Shown here: positions 12,901 to 21,100 of the stretch, in pieces | Layout: each line of letters opens with the position of its first letter | Numbering within the stretch: position 1 is the first letter of the stretch | DNA from: Gordius sp. MW1 | Taxonomy: Eukaryota > Nematomorpha > Gordioida > Gordea > Gordiidae | Direction: 5' to 3' | Length of the DNA stretch: 64,000 nt | NCBI GenBank assembly: GCA_964036665.1 | Contig: OZ038527.1 | Span: forward strand, 22,291,901-22,355,900 | Notes under the pieces: model-generated | Databases searched by the model: none | Told to the model about the DNA's origin: nothing | Seen by the model: only the letters and a program-made list of their open reading frames with translations | Translations under genes and position numbers: made by a program

Positions 12901-14685
12901 AAAAGAGCAAAATGTAAAGAAATAGTTTAAAGAGTTCAAAATGCTTAAATCCCAGATACTTGCATTGTTTTAAATTTAGTGAATTGGGGGGGGGGGGGGG
13001 GGTAAAAGTCATTTTCCACTAAACGACACTATTAATAAAAACATTTCCAAAAGTGGTCATTTTGATTAGTTGATCAGGTGAAGTTTTAGTACCATACGCA
13101 ACAAATGGTGGCCCGTCAACTTGCCGAAAACATCTCGCCGAATTTAATGTCCCCTGGTTAAAAAAAGGTCCCCCATTTTGTGATTGGTTGAATGGGGGAC
13201 GATTTTAAATTAGGGACCTTTTTTAAACCGGGTACATTAAATTCGGCGAGATGGTTTTCGGCGAGTTGATAGGGCACCGCAACAAATCTGTTAGTAAAAG
13301 TAAATGTTCAAAATTGAAAGTCTTTGGAGCTTGATTTAATGTAATAATATTTTTACAAATTGGCTAATTTTAGCGTACATTTAGTATTACGATGAAAAGC
13401 TTAGGATCTTTATATAATTCTGAAGCGTGAAACGATTATTATCAAGTACTTAGTTTGTATTTTTCAAATAATATGGCCTATTTTTCTCTAATAATGACCA
13501 TGAGCGTAGCCAGCAGTGGAATTAGAGGAACGCAATAAAGATTTAGGGAGGGGCAAAATGATCATTTTTGAAATTTTAGCCATAATCTTAATAAATTTTG
13601 ACAAATTTTGGATTTAAAGGGGGGGGGGGGCATCCACCCCTCCCTGCCACCCCTTGTCTACGCCCATGAAAATGACTCTTATTTAAGTTTTTGTACTCAT
13701 TATATGAACATTCATTAATTTATTAGCCTTGATATACGCTTGCGTGGGCATTTTCGTCTTTTCCGTGCTTTACGAAGGCCTTAAAGTATTCCGAGAGCAC
13801 CTCATGTCTCATCCACCCTTTGCCAATGCCCGCAAGGGTCTCGGTTCCCCCGGACGTCACAAAAAAAATTGTTGCTCCTCCGGGGCTCGAACCCACCACG
13901 ACGAAGGAGCTAGCGCCTACGCCAAGATGAACAACGCGGAGTCTCGCACCCCGACCCACTTCGCCATCGAACGCGGCTTTAAATCTTGCGATTGTCGATC
14001 TAGGTCAGTAAATATTGCTAATAAGGAAATGAAATTATATAAAGAGTTTACACAAGCTCAAAACTTATTAACGCATTTCCTGGTAAAAATTTTGTTTTCA
14101 ATTGAAACCACTCTAATCAACTATTTAATTAAAAGTTAAAAAAAGGTATTAATTTTTTGGAAATTATAAATGAATATTTATTAAAAACTTTGGTCTCTAA
14201 CTATATTAGACCAAAACCTGGGAAACTTATAGATTTTGCCAGAAATCCTTAAACAACTGTTTAAAATTAGGAAAAAGTATTAATTCTATTAAAATTATAT
14301 TAGCGTTTTTATCCGAGGAAACACCCCCCCCCCCATTGGGATATAAATAAAAATAGATCATAGTTATGTTTTTTGCAAATTCTCGTACAACTTAAAACTT
14401 TAGAGCCCTCTGCCAAGCATAATTCCCAGTCTTTAGTTTAATTTAAAGTTTCACTTATTATTCAATTATATCGCTTGCAGTCCAGCCTTTTCCATCCTGG
14501 ATCACGGTTTGCAATCCATCCTGCACATCATACAAACCGGGCTCGGGTTCATGTTGATGCTCATTTTCATGACTTTCAACGTTTGGATGTGCTTAGCGCT
14601 TTTGCTCGGCGCTGGGGTCGGTTATTTTTGTTTTGCTTGGAAACGCAAAATTGCCATAGTCGACGTGACTCAACACTGCAATTGA
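6913..14685 (+). CDS. CTR1: High-affinity copper transporter, CTR1/SLC31 family (CTR-A)
   Basis: Exons 6913-7167, 7260-7326, 13727-14003 and 14481-14685 join in frame (intron phases 0, 1, 2) into 267 residues with a stop at 14683-14685. CTR proteins are trimeric Cu(I) channels of the plasma or endosomal membrane. The N-terminus (1-85) is outside the membrane and His/Met-rich (HDHHNHDSHD, HDHHHMHDD). Exon 2 gives the family hallmark FHFGHNQVLFFNAW before helix 1 (about 109-128, then YEGLK). Helix 2 has the Cu-binding MxxxM (Met226 and Met230), helix 3 the GxxxG packing motif (Gly243 and Gly247), and the tail ends HCN where most relatives end HCH. Splice ends: gca|gtataa, gtag|ATGG, aa|gtaatg, ttag|CCTTG, ctag|gtcagt, gcag|TCCAG. 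The cytoplasmic loop in exon 3 is long and GC-rich. Reading through the first donor stops at once (7171), so intron retention would give only the soluble N-terminus. Confidence 0.88.
9569..9732 (+). mobile_element. MITE, CATGGGCGTAGCC family, copy 1
   Basis: Left end resembles TGGGCATAGCCAAGGGGG and right end is GGCTACGCCCATG. The core AAATTTATTAAAATT...GGCTAAAATTTC is shared by all copies of subfamily A. Confidence 0.85.
9835..10457 (-). mobile_element. hAT element relic with transposase C-terminus
   Basis: Ends TAGAGGTGTGCA and TGCACACCTCTA are perfect inverted repeats, followed inward by GATCCGATCCGA subterminal repeats. Flanks TTGTGTAT (9827-9834) and ATGTGTAT (10458-10465) form an 8-bp target duplication with one mismatch. 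On the minus strand (about 10250-10080) the frame LYKLANKVLAIPATSTTSEK followed by NFSAAGRTLEERRTRIKPE is the hAT dimerisation domain. Only this last part of the transposase remains. Confidence 0.88.
11527..11703 (-). mobile_element. MITE, CATGGGCGTAGCC family, copy 2 (reverse)
   Basis: CATGGGCGTAG at the left and CTACGCCCATG at the right; GC-rich strand order is reversed relative to copy 1. Flanks share TAATGC. Confidence 0.85.
13107..13278. mobile_element. MULE-type MITE, 172 bp
   Basis: Inverted repeats of about 48 bp contain CCATCTCGCCGAATTTAATG on one arm and its complement on the other. A perfect 9-bp duplication GCAACAAAT flanks it (13098-13106 and 13279-13287). A second copy lies at 37568-37838. 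Confidence 0.88.
13499..13668 (-). mobile_element. MITE, CATGGGCGTAGCC family, copy 3 (reverse)
   Basis: Ends CATGAGCGTAGCC and CTACGCCCATG; flanks share AATGAC. It ends 58 bp before CTR-A exon 3. Confidence 0.82.
13870..13935 (-). other. tRNA-like sequence antisense within CTR-A exon 3
   Basis: On the minus strand a 7-bp acceptor-like stem (GTTGTTC / GAGCAAC, one G-U) encloses a perfect A-box match TGGCGTAGGCG and a B-box-like GGTTCGAGCCC, followed by ATTTTTTTT. Against a real tRNA: the length is about 66 nt, the anticodon arm is not convincing and the T-stem is two bases off. The same bases are in-frame coding on the plus strand (residues around CCSSGARTHHDEGA). It may be an exonised tRNA-derived SINE or a coincidence. 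Confidence 0.3.
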
Positions 14686-16376
14686 TGACAACACCACACA
14701 CACCATATTCACTTTGATTTTTTTATTAAATGTCAAGCATCGCTCGCTATTACTGATTTTTGCAGATTCTTTGATATGTCTGAAATATTTGTCCTAAAGT
14801 AACCGAAAAACAGTTTTTAATATAATTTTGTTAATCATGAGCAGAACGTCAAAAATCTTTGTAAATCGCCAATTCGCTCACATGGCGATGTTTTTTATTG
14901 GTTTCATCAACCAGCTTTAAAATTAAGTAAAAGACCTAATTGACTATACAAGTGATCCATTTTTCTAATTCCGGTGCACAAGTATATTTTATACCCCATA
15001 TATATGTATTGTTTATAAGCACCCTTACTCGTATGAATTAAAATCACGTTTATATGATTTACATAGGTATATTGTATATTCGTAGTTTGAAAGTTAATTT
15101 TCCCAAGGTTTAAAGGCGGTATATTTGACTGACCTTTATTTTTTTTCGCTCGTTTAGTGTTTTTTATCATCATTTTTTGAATCGAAATCGTCACTTTTTT
15201 GCATTGCGACTTAATATTACCCAAGGTCAGTTGTTCGTTTGAAGTCGCGTCAAAAGGACACTTAAAATTTGGTCGCGTTTGGATGTTTTGTAATTTTCCC
15301 GAAATTTATGATAATGTTGTTTATAAAATTTGTTAATGTTACTCGTATCGAAAATGTCTATATATATATAACGTAATTTGTTTCATAATTTGGTTAATAA
15401 AGGTATCCTCGTAACATATGTAAATTTTAAGGTTTAAATATATGCCCTGGTAAAAAATTGTCGAAATCTTGATATTGAAATACGAAATTTTGGAAAATAA
15501 ACCATCGATGTTGAAACTTCTAGTAGAAATTTTTGATAATGGTTTAATCACGCGTTGACTGCTTAATTGTCACCGTCTACCTCTTCGCATCCTGGCTTTA
15601 TAGGCGTTCTCGAAAATTTTATGTAGGCGTCGAGCGCCCAGCATTTTAAAAGTTAAATTCTCTGGTCGACTTTCGCAATGAATTATGCCTTGTTCTGTCA
15701 TCTTCTATTCTTTTCTTAATTTTTAAAAAAATTTAAAAGACTTGTACTTAATATTATGTTGCCTAATATAATTTTTAAAATACAGAGGCCCTTAAACCAA
15801 AAATTATACGTTCCCAACCCGACCTGGATCTTTGCACCCCGTCCGGCCCGCCCTACATAAAAAAGCTGCCTGGTATTTTATCTAAGTCAAAGAAGTAAAA
15901 ATGGTTATTACAATGAATATAAGCATCACAAACCATAATCGATGATTAAAATTTAAAAACAACACCGGGAACGGGTGCGAATCTTATTAAAATTTTGCGT
16001 TTATATAATAAATGGGTTCGTTTCTAGGAAAATTAAGGTCCTTATTAATGTTTTAGACTCATCCAAATTTTTTTATTTCTAACCGTGTTTTTGGACGTCT
16101 TGTAGATATTTAGTATCATCACATATTGTGGAAAAAGTCACCTTCATGAATGTCTTTTAACGACAAAAAGTGCCCTCAAAGGTTTAGGCTATATCTGTGT
16201 CCAGCTTAGCCGAAAGGAAATATTGGCCCCACTCGTCCTGGAACTAATTTATTTAGGGTCGCGATCGAGGCCATCTAAACATTGAATTTCATACTACATA
16301 TATTAGATATTCTGAGAATCATGAGTGATTCAATTTTATCTCATTGATCTAGCGTTTAGAGCATGTACTACATGGC
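14686..16376. other. Intergenic, CTR-A 3' side
   Basis: A likely polyadenylation signal TATTAAA lies near 14722. ATCGCCA/TGGCGAT at 14863-14887 can form a small hairpin. GC-rich CCCGACC debris of a hAT-like repeat occurs at 15810-15850. No gene seen. Confidence 0.5.
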
Positions 16377-16581
16377 TAGAGGTCTGCAAAGTCGCTTTTT
16401 TTAACCCGCCCCAACCCAAAAGCTCTTTAAATTTTTCAGCCCAAACCCGCCCCGACCCGAAAGCATTTTATAATCTTCGACACAAACTCGATTGGAAAGC
16501 ATTTTAGAATATTTAATCCGAACTCGACCCAATCCTACAGGATTTTAAAATTTTCGACCCCGTCACCCGTGCAGGCCTCTC
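16377..16581. mobile_element. Small hAT-type element, 205 bp
   Basis: Ends TAGAGGTCTGCA and TGCAGGCCTCTC; internal CCCGACCCGAAAGC repeats. Flanks TACATGGC (16369-16376) and TACATGTC (16582-16589) agree at 7 of 8 bases. Confidence 0.8.
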
Positions 16582-16983
16582 TACATGTCAACAAACTCAA
16601 ATAATTTAATGTAGAAAATTGTGAAACGTTTTAACAAACCTCCATTCTTTGGTATTATTTTACGAAGCAAAACTTGACACATGGCTAGGTCATACTAACG
16701 AAAGTTACTCTTAAATTTATAGTATATTTTAATAGACACTAGTATAAACTTATGAAAAATGTCAGAATTTTTTCTAGGGTCTTTAGCACTATTCTTATTA
16801 TACCCCTATCACGTATATCTCATTTCAAGTGCTGGGTATATGGCGTCTTCAAACTCAATATTACAAGAAACAAATAGTGTTGTTGCATTAATTTTTTTCA
16901 TCCTACGTTTGTCTTATAAGTTTTATATCATTTTGAGCCTAAATTCAGTTTGTCTTAAAAAGTTGGGCCTATTACAAACCTCT

Positions 16984-17060
16984 GAGACAGTGGCGTTACT
17001 AGCCCCTTCCCCAAGAGCAAAATCCTGGCCCCTTTGCAACCCTCATAAGCAATTATTTAA
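16984..17060. repeat. Repeat with AAAATCCTGGCCC core
   Basis: GTGGCGTTACTAGCCCC...AAAATCCTGGCCCC is shared with 45060-45135. Ends and target duplication are not clear. The 106-residue reading frame across it is unlikely to be a gene. Confidence 0.5.
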
Positions 17061-17409
17061 TATATCTCGACTAAATTAAAAATGATCTCATTTATAAATT
17101 TTTAATTACGTAAATCTTAAGTTAAACGACTATTGTTATTCATAAACACCAAATAAAATAATAAGCAATCAACTAAGACTTAACGTATTTTTTAAAATCT
17201 ATAGCTCCAAAGAAATTTGGGGCAATAACGTTGGTCGTTGTGCAAAAATTTAAAATATGTCATGTCAATATGCCGGTTTTCTTTTGGGGTTTCATTAATT
17301 TATATAAACTTACTATACTATGGATATGGACCATATACTTTCATTGTATTGCTGCGCAGCTAATCGGAGTCGTAGACTTGAAATGCACCACGATATGGAG
17401 TAACATACA

Positions 17410-18189
17410 ATGTCTTTTAAATTCAATTTTTTTGATAATAACACACCGAAAACTTTGAGTAATGAATTAACAATTAAATATAATGCCGAAATAATTGATT
17501 TTAACTGCGACAATGCTTTGGGCATTCCACTGACTTCATTAGTTGGTCTGATGTATATACCATCTTATAATAATTCAAATATTTCCAAAATACATCCGGG
17601 GGTGGCCGTTTCTGACCTAATTCCTGATGTGTATGAAGGTGGATATAAGATTTGGGAATGCACCTATGATTTATATAATTATTTAAAAGAAATGGATTTC
17701 AACCAAAAATATGTATTGGATCTTGGCTGTGGTTCTGGTTTTTTAGGAATTTTGGCACTTAAAAATAATGCAGAAGCAGTTACTTTTCAAGATTATAATA
17801 TAGATGTTTTGCAAAATTTTACTATGCCTAATATCAAATTGAATATTGATGCAATTAATTATGATAAATGTATTTTTGTTGCTGGTGATTGGATAAGTAT
17901 AATTGAAAAGAAGGTGTTTGAGAAGAAATTTGATGTCATCTTAACATCAGAAACAATTTATAATCCTCAGAACTACTTAAAATTATATGAATTATTAAAA
18001 CATTCTTTGCAAACAAATGGCCAGATTTTCATTGCAGCTAAATCCCATTATTTTGGCATAGGTGGTAGTGTAAAAAGCTTTTTAGAGTTAATAGACAAAG
18101 ACAACTATTTTGATTACAATATTTGTTGGAAATCAACTGATGGAGTGCCACGTTTAATTATTCTTTTAAAATGTTCTTTAACAGGATGA
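17410..18189 (+). CDS. METTL18: Histidine protein methyltransferase METTL18, intronless
   Basis: A complete 259-residue frame. METTL18 (yeast Hpm1) transfers a methyl group from S-adenosylmethionine to one histidine of ribosomal protein uL3, which tunes translation. The start MSFKFNF matches the usual METTL18 N-terminus, which supports ATG 17410. Visible family motifs are DVYEGGYKIWECTYDL (73-88), the SAM-binding VLDLGCGSGFLGI (102-114), FQDYN (127-131 region), AGDW (158-161) and TSETIYN (179-185). It is shorter than the human protein (about 370 residues), mainly in the N-terminal part. The TGA stop (18187-18189) overlaps the ATG of CTR-B by two bases, and the acceptor-like AG at 18183-18184 lies inside its last codons. 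Its nearest AATAAA (18326) lies past CTR-B exon 1, so the two transcripts must share sequence. Confidence 0.93.
   Translation: MSFKFNFFDNNTPKTLSNELTIKYNAEIIDFNCDNALGIPLTSLVGLMYIPSYNNSNISKIHPGVAVSDLIPDVYEGGYKIWECTYDLYNYLKEMDFNQKYVLDLGCGSGFLGILALKNNAEAVTFQDYNIDVLQNFTMPNIKLNIDAINYDKCIFVAGDWISIIEKKVFEKKFDVILTSETIYNPQNYLKLYELLKHSLQTNGQIFIAAKSHYFGIGGSVKSFLELIDKDNYFDYNICWKSTDGVPRLIILLKCSLTG
18174..18185 (+). promoter_or_regulatory. Possible splice acceptor just before the CTR-B start codon
   Basis: TTCTTTAACAG|G lies immediately before ATGATG, at the end of the METTL18 frame. It could be a cis acceptor for an unseen 5' exon (which would place METTL18 in an intron) or a trans-splice site. Confidence 0.45.
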
Positions 18190-21100
18190 TGAAAAATTAT
18201 TTCCATTTTGGAATAACTGATGTCATTCTCTTCAAAAAATGGAAGCCTACCACTACTGGAGGTAGTGAATTAAAGATGATATATTTTTATTATAAGAAAC
18301 TCTTAATCACATGTTCTTGCTCAATAAATTTATGTGTATCTTTTCAGTTATAATAATTTTGTGGCAAAATATGTATAAATATATATATATATATATTGAT
18401 TTATTTATATTTAATAGCAGCTAAATGCTTCAAACAATATCTATAAAGATGCCAATCCTCCCATTTTATTGTCATTTAAATTTCTTGTCCCTTCTTTTTA
18501 TCAAATTTTTACACATTTTATGAAATATTGGATAATTAAAGTGTTGTTAGTATTGAATGTTATATCTTGTAAGCAACACACAATATGTAAAGTAGGTCAT
18601 TTGTAATTGTGAAATATATTTAATTAAAATATTACAATGGCTTAGAGCTATATTTATTTGCGCTATAAGCAAACTTACATACATAATTTACCAGGTTATT
18701 TGTAAAAATATTGAAAAGAGTATTACTGAAAACACATTTCCTTTATATATAGTATATTTAAGGGAACTAATTATAAAGTTTTTTTAATTAGCTCTAATAT
18801 ATTAGTAACAATATATTTTGTACAATAACCTTAAATCTTAGTAATTTTGCCCATAAGCTATTGTCTTTAGTTTTAGCCCTGCATGGGCCAAGCCTATCTT
18901 AGACAAAAATCAATAAATTAGGGTTCAGGCTACGAGCTCCAAGCCCAGCCAAAACAAGTTCAGGCCTACTAACCAATTATAGAATATGATTTAAATAAAC
19001 CCAACTTTAAATAAAATAACTATTTTTTACAGCTCGCTTAATATAGATTTTAAATTTTAGCCCATCCTCCCTAGCAATAATAGTTTTTTGATCATAATTT
19101 TAAATTTTATTTTAATATTAAAATTTACTAATATATAGTTAGATTTATAACAAGAGAAATGTGATTCTTTTTATTCCAAACTTATTCTATATATTTCTAT
19201 AATAAATTTATGTGTAATACAAAATTTGCCAAAAAGTTTATTAGATTGGACACGGACAAAATAAAAAGTCCTGCTTGGCCCAAAGATAATTTATTTTCCA
19301 AGTCTCTATGCGTAGTACAACTAAAATATGTTTAATTCTACAGAAACAATGCAAATTAGGTTTGTCTCTCAATCGAAAGAAATTTTTTGAACTATCAATT
19401 AAATAAGGACATCTTGCCTGATATGAATAAAGAAAGCATTATTGCTTAATATCTATTTTAGTCAGTTTACGTCAGTGTACTAAAAGCTATAGATTCGTGA
19501 GAATTTACACACGACCTCTAGATATTAAATACACGAATTTCGAGTGCATGTGTGTCTAGTGGTGTTGTAAGAAGAGTTGGGTTTTGTTTGGTCGACCAAA
19601 CATAAACACACCAAAGTATTTTGGTCTGTTTTTCTTAGTCGCTTTCCAAGCTTAGTCGTAATTTGAAAAATAGACCGGAGTCGACCGTAAGTCGTAGTTA
19701 AGCCAAAGGTCGGCCAAACAAAACCCAGCCGTTTCACAACACTAGTCAATGCTGTTGTTATTATAAGTTAGAGAGCGAATTTTAATCAAAAAAACTTTTT
19801 TGTTTCTTATAATATTGATGTCTTAACTCTTGTATCGAGCGGTTTCATATGATTTAGGTATGGTATGGATAAACGCTTTTTACTAGTGCTAAAATTGCTT
19901 AATTTTGTCTTAAAAGCTTCTCTCCAAATTTATAAATTTTTTATTATTTTCATATTAGTCTATGATGGAGGTTTTAAGCAATTTCTCAGTGTATAAAATG
20001 ATTTTAAGCAACAAAAGTTAATTATAAACATGTCACGTAGCCAGGGGGGGCAGGGAGTGGCGGCTGCCCCCAGATTAATCCCTTTTTTTTTGAAATTTAT
20101 TAAAATTATGGCTCAAAATTCAATGAATGATCATTTTTCCCCCCTCTAATCCCAACGCTACTGCTACAAATTAACGTAATATTTCTCAAATTGTTTTTAT
20201 AACGCTCAAAAACCATTATTGTCTTTACTAATAAGTTTCCATAAATATATGAGTTTGCGTGCAAGAAAGGTTATACTTTTTCAAAATATTTTCTGCCTGT
20301 CTTTTATTGATAACGCCTGAAGCAAAAGCTTTAGGTCTAGATTGTTGGTTTTTAGTGCTTAAATAGCCTATCATGAACTGAGGTACATTTAATAGCAAGT
20401 ATAGGTAGCTCCACGCGGAGTGACATATGCGTAGCCAAGGGGTAGGCGGGAGGGGCGGCTGCCCCCCTCTAAATCCAAAAATTCTTCAAAATTTAATATA
20501 ACTATGACTAAAAAAAATTACTAAAAATTATCATTTTGCCCCTCCCTAAATCGTTAGTGCCCCCTCTAAATGCAATCCTGGCTACGCCCATGCCGACCTT
20601 TAATTTATATCAAAAACTAATATATATTTCAACTTCAAGGTCGGCCATTGCTAAGATATTGGGCTATAAAAGTAGTAATGTAAGATACGGCGGTAATCCA
20701 AGCAAGTATTCTTGTAAAACTTATTTGTTAATGTTGTTTGAATTTGTGATTATTGATCCGTCTTCACCTTTTTGGACCAAAACCGGGACCCTTTAGTCTA
20801 TAAAGAAGCTAAGTTAAGTATGACTATATTAAATTGCGATATAGCAGCGTTGTAAAATGTTATTTTATAAGGGTGGATTAATTTTATAATCAATTCACAC
20901 GATAATGTATTTGAATGCTCTCCAAAGTGCAGATTTAAGCTTTTTATTAGATTTTTTTTGTTAATTGCTATATGTATAATAAATATTAAACTATGAATTT
21001 TGAGATCCTGATAATTTGTATATTTTTGTCACTTATGAAAATGACTACAAATTCGACGTTTGAGTTGCTAAAAATGTCAACCCATTGATTGATATTGATT

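Larger units (their letters stand above)
7327..13726 (+). other. CTR-A intron 2 (6.4 kb), mostly transposon debris
   Basis: It holds MITEs at 9569, 11527 and 13499, a hAT relic at 9835-10457, a MULE-type MITE at 13107 and GC-rich hAT-like remnants around 10490-10820. I see no gene in 7327-9568 or 11704-13106. Homopolymer runs of G or C occur at 12470, 12670 and 12985. Confidence 0.7.

Noticed and set aside
13723..13959. Minus-strand ORF over CTR-A exon 3
   Set aside because: It is a shadow of a GC-rich coding exon; the plus strand has conserved transporter residues and splice sites.
14907..15551. Lys-rich minus-strand ORFs (105 and 70 residues)
   Set aside because: AT-rich low-complexity frames with no domain, splice context or conservation signal visible.
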